DNA from: an uncultured Pelagibacteraceae bacterium
GTDB lineage: Bacteria > Pseudomonadota > Alphaproteobacteria > Pelagibacterales > Pelagibacteraceae
Assembly (NCBI GenBank): GCA_902604575.1
Contig: CACKZH010000002.1
Location: forward strand, 17,320 to 81,319
Direction of reading: 5' to 3'
Length of the DNA: 64,000 nt
Part shown: one piece after another, positions 1 through 8,224 of the stretch
How the letters are laid out: every line of letters starts with the position of its first letter
Position numbering within the stretch: the first letter of the stretch is position 1
Translations under genes and position numbers: made by a program
Notes under the pieces: generated by a model
Database searches by the model: none
Told to the model about the DNA's origin: nothing
The model's input: only the letters and a program-made list of their open reading frames with translations

Positions 1-1
1 T

Positions 2-1195
2 TTAGTAGTTGCAAATAAAAAAGATAAAAAGGGATTAATTAAATTAGGAAATGAAAGAGTGGTTGAAGCAAGATTAAGTGATGCAGAATTTTTTTGGAAA
101 AAAGATAAATCTCAAAATATGGTCAAAAAAGTTACCGATTTAAAATCAATGAATTATTTTAAAGGATTAGGAAATTATTTTGATAAAGCCCAAAGAATGA
201 GAAAATTGGGTGGAATGATATCTGATGAACTTTTAATCAGTAAAGAAAAAGTTGAATTATCAGCATCAATTTGTAAAGTTGATTTATTATCAGAGCTAGT
301 GGGTGAATTCCCAGAACTACAAGGTGTGATGGGAGGTTATTTTGCTATTGCACAAGGTTTTGATAAAGATTTGGCTTTGGCCATAAGTGAGCAATATTTA
401 CCTACAAGTTCAGGCTCAAGAGTCCCAAAAAAACCATTTAGCATAGCCCTTTCTTTAGCTGATAAGATAGATACTTTAGTTGGTTTTTTTGGTTTAAATC
501 AAAAGCCAACAAGTTCTAAAGATCCATATGCTCTAAGAAGATTAGCATTAGGAGTAATAAGAATAATTGTTGAAAATAAAAAAGATTTTAAAATAAAAGA
601 TTTAATTAATTATTCTTCAAGCCTGTATTTAGATCAAGGTTTTGAAATTGATAACCAATCTTTACAAAATGAATTATCAGAGTTTTTAATGGATAGATTA
701 AAATATCACATGAAGGAAGAAAATATTAGAAATGATATAATTCAAGCGTCAATCAGTTCTTTTAACTTAGATCAATCTGTTATTATTTTTAATAAAGCTA
801 AACATTTAAATAAAATTATTACCAAACCAAATGGTTTAGATATTATTGCAAGCTATAAAAGAGCCTCAAACATTTTAGACGGTGAATTAAAAAATGATAA
901 AATAGAATTATCAAATACAACTGATCCTGGTATTTTTAAAACTGAGTTAGAAAAAAACCTATTTAAAAAAATTAGTGAATTAAGTAAATATTTTTCAAGC
1001 ATTAATAAAGATGAAAATTATGTTCAAACATTGGACAATTTAGCTAGCGTCAAAAGAGAGGTTTTTGATTTTTTTGATAATGTAATTGTGAACGAAGAGG
1101 ATCCAGTCATAAAGAAGAATAGACTGGAACTAATCCAAATGATGTGTAAAACGTTCAACAATTATGTTAATTTTTCTCTAATCGACTCCCGTTAA
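2..1195 (+). CDS. glyS: Glycyl-tRNA synthetase beta subunit, 3' part (partial)
   Basis: The reading frame is open from base 2, so the gene starts left of the window; about 397 codons are visible, roughly the C-terminal 60% of a family protein of about 690 residues. The motifs VVEARLSDAEFFWKKD near the left edge and DPYALRR (nt 520-540) are typical of GlyS beta. The subunit works with the catalytic alpha subunit (alpha2beta2) to charge tRNA-Gly, and the C-terminal part binds the anticodon arm. The stop TAA shares its last A with the ATG of ppdK, so the two genes are translationally coupled. Confidence 0.95.
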   Translation, partial: LVVANKKDKKGLIKLGNERVVEARLSDAEFFWKKDKSQNMVKKVTDLKSMNYFKGLGNYFDKAQRMRKLGGMISDELLISKEKVELSASICKVDLLSELVGEFPELQGVMGGYFAIAQGFDKDLALAISEQYLPTSSGSRVPKKPFSIALSLADKIDTLVGFFGLNQKPTSSKDPYALRRLALGVIRIIVENKKDFKIKDLINYSSSLYLDQGFEIDNQSLQNELSEFLMDRLKYHMKEENIRNDIIQASISSFNLDQSVIIFNKAKHLNKIITKPNGLDIIASYKRASNILDGELKNDKIELSNTTDPGIFKTELEKNLFKKISELSKYFSSINKDENYVQTLDNLASVKREVFDFFDNVIVNEEDPVIKKNRLELIQMMCKTFNNYVNFSLIDSR

Positions 1196-3861
1196 TGAAA
1201 AAACTTATATTAAACTTCAATTCTAAGGATAGTAAAAAAATTAAAAATCCTAAAAACTTTTTAGGAGGAAAAGGTGCTAATCTTTCTGAAATGGGAAGAA
1301 TGGGTCTTCCAGTGCCTCCTGGTTTTACAATATCTACAAAAGTTTGTGAAATTTTTTACAAAGATAAAAAAAAATTAAATAAAAATTTAATTTCGCAAAT
1401 TAAAAAAGAATTAAAATTAATTGAAAAAGATGTTTCTAAAAAATTTGGAGACTTAAAGAATCCACTTTTGTTGTCTGTACGTTCTGGTGCAAGAGTATCA
1501 ATGCCAGGCATGATGGATACTATTCTAAATCTGGGTCTGAACGATAAAACAGTTAAAGCTTTAGCAATTAAAACTTCAAATGGAAGATTTGCTAAAGACA
1601 GTTATAGAAGATTCATTCAAATGTACGGTAATGTAGTAATGGGTGTAGAAGGATATCATTTTGAGGAATTAATTGAAAATTATAAACTTACTAAAGGTGT
1701 TTTGTTAGATACAGATTTAGATGAAAGTGATTGGGATGGATTAATTGAAGATTTTAAAAGAACACTAAGAGAAAAAGCAAAAAAAGATTTTCCCCAAGAT
1801 GTTTATGAACAATTGCTAGGAGCAATAAGTGCAGTATTTTTATCGTGGGAAAGCAATAGAGCAAAAGTTTATAGAAAATTAAATCAAATTCCAGCTGAGT
1901 GGGGAACAGCTGTAAATGTTCAATCAATGGTTTTTGGAAATATGGGTGATGATTGTGCAACAGGAGTTGTGTTTACAAGAAATCCATCAGATGGATCAAA
2001 TGAAATATATGGTGAGTATTTAATTAATGCGCAAGGCGAAGATGTTGTAGCGGGTACGAGGACTCCTCAATACATAACAAAAAAAGCTAGGAGAGACGCT
2101 AAAGTAAAAGAATTGTCAATGGAAGAATCCATGCCTAAAGTCTTTAAAGAACTTCAAAAAATTTTGAAAAAATTAGAAATGCATTACAAAGATATGCAAG
2201 ACGTAGAGTTTACAGTTGAAAATAGTAAACTATGGATGCTTCAAACAAGATCAGGAAAAAGAACAGCAAAATCAGCATTAAAGATTGCAGTTGATATGGT
2301 TAAAGAAAAATTAATTTCTAAAAAGGAAGCTGTATTAAGAGTTGACCCAAACTCTTTAGAAACACTTTTACACCCTACTTTGGATGAAAAAAGTTCAATT
2401 AATGTAATAGCAAATGGATTGCCAGCATCACCTGGTGCAGCGAGTGGTAAAGTTGTATTTACATCAGAAGAGGCTGAAAGATTAACCGCAATGATGCAAG
2501 ATACAATTTTGGTCAGAGTAGAAACCTCTCCAGAAGATATACAAGGAATGCATGCTGCAAAAGGAATTTTGACTGCTAGAGGGGGTATGACAAGTCATGC
2601 GGCCGTTGTTGCAAGAGGTATGGGTAGACCATGCGTATCAGGATCAAGTGAAATTGATATAAACTATGAAAATAAATCTTTTAAAACTTCTTCAATAGAG
2701 ATTCAAGAAGGAGATGTAATCACTATTGATGGCTCAACTGGAAGAATTATTGCAGGAAGTGTTTCAACTGTGAAGCCTGAAATATCTGGTGATTTTTCCA
2801 AGTTAATGTCTTGGGCAGATAGCTTTAGAAAATTAAAAGTAAGAACAAATTCTGAGACTCCAAAAGATACTAAAACAGCAAAAGATTTTGGTGCAGAGGG
2901 TATTGGATTATGCAGAACTGAACATATGTTTTTTGATGAAGAACGAATTTTGTCTGTAAGAGAAATGATATTATCCAAAACAAAAGATGACAGAGCAATA
3001 GCTTTACAAAAACTGTTACCGCATCAAAGAAAAGATTTTATAGATATTTTTAAAATCATGAGTGGGTTACCAGTCACAGTTAGATTGTTGGACCCACCAT
3101 TACATGAATTTTTACCACGTACAGAAAAAGAAATTAATGAGGTTGCTAGTATAGTTAATCTCCCAGTTAAAGAGGTTGAGTCAAGAATTGAAGAACTACA
3201 TGAGCAAAATCCTATGTTAGGTCATAGAGGATGTCGTCTAGGAATATCTTATCCTGAAATTTATGAAATGCAATGCAAAGCAATATTTGAGGCTTTAGCT
3301 TATCTCAAAAAAAATAAAATTAAATCTGCATTTCCTGAAATAATGATACCTTTAGTATCTACAGAGGCTGAGATTAAAATAATGAAAGAATTAGTAATTA
3401 GAACTGCCAGTCAAGTTCAAAAAGAAAATAAATTAAAAATAGAATTTTTAGTAGGAACGATGATTGAATTACCTAGAGCGGCAATAAAAGCAAAGGAGAT
3501 TGCAAAGCATGCAGAATTCTTTAGTTTTGGAACAAATGATTTAACTCAGACTACTTTTGGGATTAGTAGAGATGATAGTGGTAAATTTTTAAATGATTAT
3601 TTAGAAAATAAAATATTTTCTGTTGATCCTTTTGTTTCAATAGATGAAGGAGTTTCAGATTTAGTTGAAATAGCAGTAGAAAAAGGACGAAAACAAAATA
3701 AAAATCTAAAGTTAGGTATCTGCGGAGAGCATGGAGGAGATCCACATAGTATATCTTTTTGTTCTAACGCAGGATTGGATTATGTTTCTTGTTCACCTTA
3801 TAGAGTTCCTGTTGCAAGGTTGGCTGCCGCTCAAGCTGAAATTAAAAAAAAAATTAAGTAG
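1195..3861 (+). CDS. ppdK: Pyruvate, phosphate dikinase
   Basis: 888 residues, about the usual length. It interconverts pyruvate + ATP + Pi and PEP + AMP + PPi. The N-terminal ATP-grasp domain opens with GGKGANLSEMGRMGLPVPPG (from residue 24) and RSGARVSMPGMMDT. The swivelling phosphohistidine domain carries GGMTSHAAVVARG with the catalytic His at about residue 468. The C-terminal TIM barrel has GTMIELPRAA and the catalytic Cys in GICGEHGG near 843. The start overlaps the glyS stop by 1 nt. The stop codon TAG lies inside an 18-bp sequence repeated at the 3' end of ssrA (see the repeat entries), so the extreme 3' end sits on a junction. Confidence 0.97.
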   Translation: MKKLILNFNSKDSKKIKNPKNFLGGKGANLSEMGRMGLPVPPGFTISTKVCEIFYKDKKKLNKNLISQIKKELKLIEKDVSKKFGDLKNPLLLSVRSGARVSMPGMMDTILNLGLNDKTVKALAIKTSNGRFAKDSYRRFIQMYGNVVMGVEGYHFEELIENYKLTKGVLLDTDLDESDWDGLIEDFKRTLREKAKKDFPQDVYEQLLGAISAVFLSWESNRAKVYRKLNQIPAEWGTAVNVQSMVFGNMGDDCATGVVFTRNPSDGSNEIYGEYLINAQGEDVVAGTRTPQYITKKARRDAKVKELSMEESMPKVFKELQKILKKLEMHYKDMQDVEFTVENSKLWMLQTRSGKRTAKSALKIAVDMVKEKLISKKEAVLRVDPNSLETLLHPTLDEKSSINVIANGLPASPGAASGKVVFTSEEAERLTAMMQDTILVRVETSPEDIQGMHAAKGILTARGGMTSHAAVVARGMGRPCVSGSSEIDINYENKSFKTSSIEIQEGDVITIDGSTGRIIAGSVSTVKPEISGDFSKLMSWADSFRKLKVRTNSETPKDTKTAKDFGAEGIGLCRTEHMFFDEERILSVREMILSKTKDDRAIALQKLLPHQRKDFIDIFKIMSGLPVTVRLLDPPLHEFLPRTEKEINEVASIVNLPVKEVESRIEELHEQNPMLGHRGCRLGISYPEIYEMQCKAIFEALAYLKKNKIKSAFPEIMIPLVSTEAEIKIMKELVIRTASQVQKENKLKIEFLVGTMIELPRAAIKAKEIAKHAEFFSFGTNDLTQTTFGISRDDSGKFLNDYLENKIFSVDPFVSIDEGVSDLVEIAVEKGRKQNKNLKLGICGEHGGDPHSISFCSNAGLDYVSCSPYRVPVARLAAAQAEIKKKIK

Positions 3862-3873
3862 GGGGCGTTCTGT
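3856..3873 (+). repeat. Left copy of ssrA 3'-end direct repeat (att-like)
   Basis: AAGTAGGGGGCGTTCTGT recurs as AAGTAGGGGCGTTCTGT at 5014-5030; the only difference is one extra G here. The right copy is the 3' end of the tmRNA gene, which is read on the minus strand. This left copy abuts the end of ppdK and is not attached to a tmRNA gene. The arrangement is what integration of a mobile segment into the 3' end of ssrA leaves behind (attL/attR); that origin is inference. Confidence 0.6.
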
Positions 3874-3924
3874 AGAATGTCCACTAAATGATTATTAACA
3901 GAAAATAAGGACGTTTGGAAACTT

Positions 3925-3988
3925 CTTCGTAGAAACTTCGTAGTAAGTTTTCATTATTTGTCAGATTTCTTGTTTGGGTTCTTCGTAG
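3925..3988 (+). repeat. CTTCGTAG repeat cluster, left (3 copies)
   Basis: Identical octamers CTTCGTAG lie at 3925-3932, 3936-3943 and 3981-3988, the first two 11 bp apart. Two copies sit in the longer TTCTTCGTAGAA, which has 4-bp inverted arms TTCT/AGAA. The matching cluster is at 4950-4969 in the same orientation. They lie 52 bp inside the left direct repeat. Arm-type recombinase sites or regulator sites are possible; neither is shown. Confidence 0.55.
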
Positions 3989-4106
3989 AAAGATAAATTA
4001 CTATTTTATGAAGAGATTATTAGACACAATATCTATAATGTAAAACTTCAACCTAATATTTGTGATGTTTAATTTTTTTTTTGTTATTTTTATGGTATTT
4101 AGTTAG

Positions 4107-4790
4107 TTGAACTTAAATAAAAACCTAAACTTTTTGAATAAAAATATAAAAAAAATTATAAAATTATTTATTCCTGAGATAATTTTTATTATTAAAAAAA
4201 AAATATTAAATCAATTAAATGCATCAGAAGAGTTGTTCGATGGATATTCTCAACTTTTTAAAAATAATTTACATTCTCAAACAATTTATGGTGAATATGG
4301 ATGTGGACAATCAACATTATATGTTTTGTCAAATTTTGATATCCCAGTTTATTCGGTGGACTCATCAAGACAATGGGTTAATAAAATAAAGATAAAAAAT
4401 GAAAATAATCATAATTTAAGTATCAACTTTGTAAAAATTGGTAATGTTAGTGAAGATAGTTGGGGTCTTCCTGATGACTATTCTTTGAGAGATAATTTTC
4501 TTAACTATGCTAATGATATTTGGAATCGTGAATTGAAACCAAATTTTGTACTAATTGATGGACGGTTAAGAGTACTTTGTTTTTTGATTTCTTTAAAAAA
4601 ATGTAATCCTGGAACAAAAATAATTTTTGATGATTATGTAAGTAGAAAATATTATCACATTGTGGAAGAATTAATAAAACCTAGTTCTGATGACGGTAGA
4701 CAATGTTTGTTTGAGGTGGGGGATAAAAAAAATATAGATATGAAAAAACTAGATATTTTAATAAATAAATTTAATTACATTTTGGATTAA
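4107..4790 (+). CDS. Class I SAM-dependent methyltransferase-like protein
   Basis: 227 residues. YGEYGCGQST (about residues 61-70) resembles the glycine-rich SAM-binding motif I, VYSVDSS is a motif II-like acidic strand end, and FVLIDGR (about 148) and IIFDDY (about 173) fit later strands of a Rossmann methyltransferase. The substrate cannot be told. The start is TTG at 4107, with no ATG in a suitable place and no Shine-Dalgarno, so it could be shorter. The first 45 residues are Lys/Ile/Asn rich. It is the only gene of the insertion between ppdK and ssrA, isolated by ~240 bp on both sides, and is probably cargo or a transferred accessory gene. Confidence 0.6.
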   Translation: MNLNKNLNFLNKNIKKIIKLFIPEIIFIIKKKILNQLNASEELFDGYSQLFKNNLHSQTIYGEYGCGQSTLYVLSNFDIPVYSVDSSRQWVNKIKIKNENNHNLSINFVKIGNVSEDSWGLPDDYSLRDNFLNYANDIWNRELKPNFVLIDGRLRVLCFLISLKKCNPGTKIIFDDYVSRKYYHIVEELIKPSSDDGRQCLFEVGDKKNIDMKKLDILINKFNYILD

Positions 4791-4949
4791 TTAGAAATTT
4801 CAAGTAATTTTTAAATAACTAAATCTTACTCTCACATATTTTCCAATTAAGTTTTCAATTATATTAGATATTTTTCTCACATCTTAATTAGAGAAGACTT
4901 TTAAATGAGTTATTTAAATTAAAGAGATTACTTAAAATTGGTTTTAAAA

Positions 4950-4969
4950 CTTCGTAGTAATCTTCGTAG
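4950..4969 (+). repeat. CTTCGTAG repeat cluster, right (2 copies)
   Basis: Copies at 4950-4957 and 4962-4969, 12 bp apart, in the same orientation as the left cluster and 44 bp inside the right direct repeat. The flanking bases also match the left cluster in swapped order (TAGTAA then TAGAA here; TAGAA then TAGTAA on the left). Confidence 0.55.
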
Positions 4970-5013
4970 AACATTTTAGTTAAGGTTTGTTGATATACAA
5001 CAATTCTAAATTG

Positions 5014-5030
5014 AAGTAGGGGCGTTCTGT
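5014..5030 (+). repeat. Right copy of direct repeat, 3' end of ssrA
   Basis: AAGTAGGGGCGTTCTGT is the complement of the tmRNA 3' end. Bases 5020-5023 and 5026-5029 form the 3' strands of both stems of the terminal pseudoknot, so this copy is functional RNA sequence. The partner copy is at 3856-3873. Confidence 0.6.
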
Positions 5031-5276
5031 TGCCAGGTGCCCCAGACCCCGTTTGCTTAATTAACTAAGTTAATTAGGCAGCAAGTGCGTAACTTTCGTT
5101 AGCAATTATAAATTAGCCCGTTACGGTGGAACAATCCCGAACGAAAGAATAGCCTTTAGTCACCCGTCGAATCTAGTTCACCCCCATAAGTTGTAATGGT
5201 GGAGGTGGTGGGTACTGCCCCCACGTCCGCAATGGTTATTACGAAATTCGTTTATCGTCGTAGTTGGAAAACCAAC
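5018..5276 (-). ncRNA. ssrA: tmRNA (circularly permuted, two-piece), tag ANESYALAA
   Basis: Read on the minus strand. The acceptor piece comes first and ends in ...CACCTCCACCA at 5197. After an 11-nt spacer (5196-5186) the coding piece starts at 5185 with GGGGGTGAACTAGATTCGAC, the usual tmRNA 5' end. GGGGGTG (5185-5179) pairs with CACCTCC over 7 bp, and the third pair is G-U, the alanine identity determinant. A T-arm GTGGG/CCCAC is present. The tag frame 5103-5074 reads GCT AAC GAA AGT TAC GCA CTT GCT GCC TAA = ANESYALAA. A terminal H-type pseudoknot is formed by TCTG/CAGA and GGGC/GCCC. Piece order is that of alphaproteobacterial tmRNA, which rescues stalled ribosomes with SmpB. The exact 5' end (about 5276) is inferred from the promoter. 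Confidence 0.93.
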
Positions 5277-5282
5277 ATTATT

Positions 5283-5310
5283 AATATAAAAGTAATTAGG
5301 ACAGATTCAA
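5283..5310 (-). promoter_or_regulatory. Putative ssrA promoter
   Basis: On the minus strand TTGAAT (5310-5305), 16-bp spacer, TATATT (5288-5283). Transcription would start near 5276, at the first base of the hairpin GTTGG-TTTT-CCAAC that leads the acceptor piece. A plus-strand TTGGAA-15-TATAAA (5264-5290) that could serve thyX overlaps the same -10 bases, so the two promoters would be mutually exclusive. Confidence 0.4.
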
Positions 5311-5318
5311 TAACAATC

Positions 5319-6266
5319 ATGAAATTAACTAAAGAACAACAAGAAGAAATAAAAAATCAACAATCTCAAAGCAATCAAACAAAAAGAGTTACTGCGCCTG
5401 AGCTTGAAAAAATCCTATATGAAGCAATCCCAGCTTTAGATCACGGTTTTGTTAGAGTAGTTGATTACATGGGTGATGATACATCCATAGTTCAATCAGC
5501 TAGAGTATCATATGGGAAAGGAACCAAGCAAGTTTCGACTGATAAAGGTTTAATTAAATACTTAATGAGGCACTGGCACAGCACACCATTTGAAATGTGT
5601 GAAATTAAATACCATGTTAAGCTTCCAATATTTATTGCAAGACAATGGATTAGACACAGAACTGCAAATGTGAATGAATATTCCGCAAGGTATTCAATTC
5701 TAGATAAAGAGTTTTATTTACCATCACAAGAAAATTTAGCTGCTCAATCAACAAGTAACAGACAAGGCAGAGGAGATGTCTTGGAAGGAAAACAGGCAGA
5801 AGAAGTCTTAGAACTTTTAAAAAATGATGCAGAGAGAACTTACGATAATTATGAAACTATGCTTAATGAAAGGTTTGATGGATCAACTATTGACGAAAAT
5901 AAAAAAGGTTTAGCAAGAGAACTTGCAAGAATGAATTTAACACTAAATACCTATACTCAATGGTATTGGAAAACTGATTTATTAAATTTGATGAATTTTT
6001 TAAGATTAAGAGCTGACCATCATGCACAATATGAGATAAGAGTTTATGCTGATATAATGCTGGATACTTTAAAAAAATGGGTTCCTATAACTTATGATGC
6101 TTTTATGGATTATAGAGTTGGTGGCACTGAGGTTTCTGCAAAAGGAAAATTAATTATTAAAAAACTTATTAAAGGTGAAAATGTAGATGTTGAAAGTTCT
6201 GGATTGTCTAAAAGAGAGTGGAATGAATTAATGACCGCTTTTTATCTCAAAGATAAGTTGATTTAA
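5319..6266 (+). CDS. thyX: Flavin-dependent thymidylate synthase ThyX
   Basis: 315 residues from the ATG at 5319. It makes dTMP from dUMP using FAD and methylenetetrahydrofolate. The ThyX signature [13 protein letters not shown] (RHRx7S) is at about residues 112-124. The frame is open upstream to 5196, but that stretch is the antisense of the ssrA acceptor piece and is not protein-like, so the longer start is rejected. The 3' end overlaps the convergent mrp gene by 20 nt. No thyA is seen in the window, consistent with ThyX being the sole dTMP source. Confidence 0.95.
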   Translation: MKLTKEQQEEIKNQQSQSNQTKRVTAPELEKILYEAIPALDHGFVRVVDYMGDDTSIVQSARVSYGKGTKQVSTDKGLIKYLMRHWHSTPFEMCEIKYHVKLPIFIARQWIRHRTANVNEYSARYSILDKEFYLPSQENLAAQSTSNRQGRGDVLEGKQAEEVLELLKNDAERTYDNYETMLNERFDGSTIDENKKGLARELARMNLTLNTYTQWYWKTDLLNLMNFLRLRADHHAQYEIRVYADIMLDTLKKWVPITYDAFMDYRVGGTEVSAKGKLIIKKLIKGENVDVESSGLSKREWNELMTAFYLKDKLI

Positions 6267-7122
6267 TTTTTTCAGCAAAATTTAAATATATCCTAGAAAT
6301 TTCATGATCAGGGTTAGTTTCTACAATTGGTTTTCCCTCGTCTCCAGTTTTACCCACTTCTGGATTAATTGGAATTTCACCCAAAAATTCTTTTTGAAAT
6401 TCTTCTGCTGTTTTTTTAACCCCACCTTCTCCAAAAATTTTATATTTTTTTCCATCGTCTCCAATAAAAAAACTCATGTTATCAACTAAACCCAAAATCT
6501 TAACTCCAAGTTTATCAAACATTTTAATTCCTCTCTTAACATCTAAAAGAGCTACTTCTTGAGGTGTACTTACTATTATTGCACCATCCATTTTTATTTC
6601 TTGAGAAAATGTAAGTTGAGTATCGCCAGTTCCTGGAGGCATATCAACTATAATAAAATCTAAATCTTTCCAATTTACTTTCTGAGTAAAAGTTTTAATT
6701 GCACTTGTTACCATAGGGCCACGCCATATCATTGGAGTTTGTTGGTCGGCTAAAAAACCAATTGACATACATTGAATGTCATATTTTGTAATTGGATCTA
6801 ATTTTTGACCATCACTTTTTGGTTTTTCATTAATATCAAACATTTTAGGAACTGATGGACCATAAATATCAGCATCTAAAAGACCAACTTTGCATCCAAC
6901 TTTTTTCAAAGCTAAAGCAAGATTCGTTGCAAATGTAGATTTTCCGACACCACCTTTTGCACTAGAGATTGCAATTGTAAACTTAGTTCCAATAATAGGA
7001 TGTTTAGTGAATTTTTTAGGCTCTAGCTTGCTTTTCATTGCGGCACTAAGTTCAGGTTTTTTATCAGGCATAAAAGTATCATTACTTGTTTTTTGTAATA
7101 AAGACACTATATACTTTGGCAT
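6247..7122 (-). CDS. mrp: Mrp/NBP35-family Fe-S cluster carrier ATPase
   Basis: 291 residues if started at 7122; an internal ATG at 7071 (MPDKKPELS) gives 274 and leaves room for a promoter, so the start is uncertain. The deviant Walker [12 protein letters not shown] is at 53-63 and [10 protein letters not shown] near 161. The family carries and delivers Fe-S clusters. Two oddities: the N-terminal DUF59 (MIP18) domain of longer Mrp proteins is absent, and where many members have a CPxC pair after ENMSYF this one reads [18 protein letters not shown] with no Cys. The start abuts the divergent hflK ATG with no spacer. Confidence 0.88.
   Translation of the reverse strand: MPKYIVSLLQKTSNDTFMPDKKPELSAAMKSKLEPKKFTKHPIIGTKFTIAISSAKGGVGKSTFATNLALALKKVGCKVGLLDADIYGPSVPKMFDINEKPKSDGQKLDPITKYDIQCMSIGFLADQQTPMIWRGPMVTSAIKTFTQKVNWKDLDFIIVDMPPGTGDTQLTFSQEIKMDGAIIVSTPQEVALLDVKRGIKMFDKLGVKILGLVDNMSFFIGDDGKKYKIFGEGGVKKTAEEFQKEFLGEIPINPEVGKTGDEGKPIVETNPDHEISRIYLNFAEKIKSTYL
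7086..7115 (+). promoter_or_regulatory. Putative hflK promoter (leaderless)
   Basis: TTGTTT (7086-7091), 18-bp spacer, TATACT (7110-7115). The -10 box ends 7 bp before the hflK ATG at 7123, so the mRNA would begin at or next to the start codon. No Shine-Dalgarno is present. Confidence 0.4.
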
Positions 7123-8223
7123 ATGTCAGACGATTTTAAAGGTCAAAGTCCTTGGGGAGCACCTCCTGGTGGAGGTGGAAGTGGTAATGGATCAGGTAGA
7201 GGTCCTACACCACCAAATGTCGACGAATTAATTAGAGATCTTCAAGATAAAATTAAAAGATTTTTACCTGGTGGAAAAACTTCAGGAGGAAAATCAATAA
7301 GTCTAATTTTATTAGTTTTAGTTTTTGTGTGGTTAGCGAGTGGACTTTATAGAGTATTACCCGATGAACAAGGTGTTGTATTAAGATTTGGTAAGTTTGT
7401 AAAAACCACGCAGCCTGGTTTGAACTATCATATACCTTTTCCAGTTGAAACTGTTCAAACGCCGAAAGTCACTAAGGTTAATAGAATGGATATAGGATTT
7501 AGATCTGAGAGAGATAGTGGTTTCTCTACAGGTGGTGGAGTTGCAGATGTCCCTCAAGAAAGTTTAATGTTAACTGGAGATGAAAATATTGTAAACATAG
7601 ACTTTTCGGTATTTTGGGTAATTAAAGATGCTGGTAATTTTTTATTTAAAATTCAAGATCCAGAGGGAACAGTTAAAGCTGCAGCAGAAACTGCAATGAG
7701 AGAAGTAATTGCAAAAAGTGATATTCAGCCAATTTTGACGGAAGGAAGATCAAAAATTGAAGTTGAGACACAAGCAATTATTCAAAATATTTTAGATGAC
7801 TATGAAAGTGGAATTCAAATTACACAGGTACAAACTCAAAAAGCCGACCCACCTGATCAAGTAATTGATGCATTTAGAGATGTTCAGGCTGCACGAGCAG
7901 ACATGGAAAGATCTAAAAATGAAGCTGAAGCTTACGCGAACGATGTTATCCCGAGAGCAAGAGGGGAAGCGCAAAAAATTTTACAAGCAGCAGAAGCTTA
8001 CAAGAAAGAAGTTGTTGCAAAAGCTGAAGGTGAAGCTAGTAGATTTTTAGCAATTTATAATGAGTACAAAAATGCTAAAGTAGTTACTCAAGAGAGAATG
8101 TATTTAGAGACTATGGAAAAAGTTTTGGCTGATATTGACAAAGTAATTATTGAAAAAAATGCAGGTTCAGGCGTAGTTCCTTATCTACCTTTGCCAGAGC
8201 TAAAAAAGAAAGCGACAAATTAA
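7123..8223 (+). CDS. hflK: FtsH protease modulator HflK (SPFH family)
   Basis: 366 residues. A Gly/Pro-rich cytoplasmic N-terminus (1-57, repeats of PGGGGSGNG type) precedes one membrane helix (about 58-76, LILLVLVFVWLASGLY). The SPFH/band-7 domain starts with DEQGVVLRFGKF, and a helical Ala/Glu-rich segment (about 245-310) follows. HflK and HflC form a large periplasm-facing cage around the membrane protease FtsH and restrict its substrates. It is followed after 1 nt by hflC. Confidence 0.95.
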   Translation: MSDDFKGQSPWGAPPGGGGSGNGSGRGPTPPNVDELIRDLQDKIKRFLPGGKTSGGKSISLILLVLVFVWLASGLYRVLPDEQGVVLRFGKFVKTTQPGLNYHIPFPVETVQTPKVTKVNRMDIGFRSERDSGFSTGGGVADVPQESLMLTGDENIVNIDFSVFWVIKDAGNFLFKIQDPEGTVKAAAETAMREVIAKSDIQPILTEGRSKIEVETQAIIQNILDDYESGIQITQVQTQKADPPDQVIDAFRDVQAARADMERSKNEAEAYANDVIPRARGEAQKILQAAEAYKKEVVAKAEGEASRFLAIYNEYKNAKVVTQERMYLETMEKVLADIDKVIIEKNAGSGVVPYLPLPELKKKATN

Positions 8224-8224
8224 A

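Larger units (their letters stand above)
3874..5013. mobile_element. Putative ~1.1 kb insertion/mini-island at the ssrA 3' end
   Basis: The segment between the two direct repeats holds one gene (4107-4790), long AT-rich flanks and five copies of CTTCGTAG placed near both ends. It contains no recognisable integrase or transposase, so it would be a remnant or be mobilised in trans. The flanks 3874-4106 and 4791-5013 have no other convincing reading frame. Being the only low-density stretch in an otherwise tightly packed window supports a foreign origin. This is inference from structure only. Confidence 0.45.

Noticed and set aside
4986-5004. TTGTTG-ATATA-CAACAA as an ssrA terminator
   Set aside because: Stem of 6 bp, AT-rich, no T-run on the minus strand; it could be chance in such AT-rich DNA.
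5196-5318. N-terminal extension of thyX in frame from GTG/ATG-like codons at 5196
   Set aside because: This stretch is the antisense of the ssrA acceptor piece, its translation is not ThyX-like, and the ATG at 5319 opens the recognisable protein.
6890-7231. 113-codon plus-strand frame over mrp and hflK starts
   Set aside because: Overlaps two recognisable genes in wrong frames; no ribosome site and no family resemblance.
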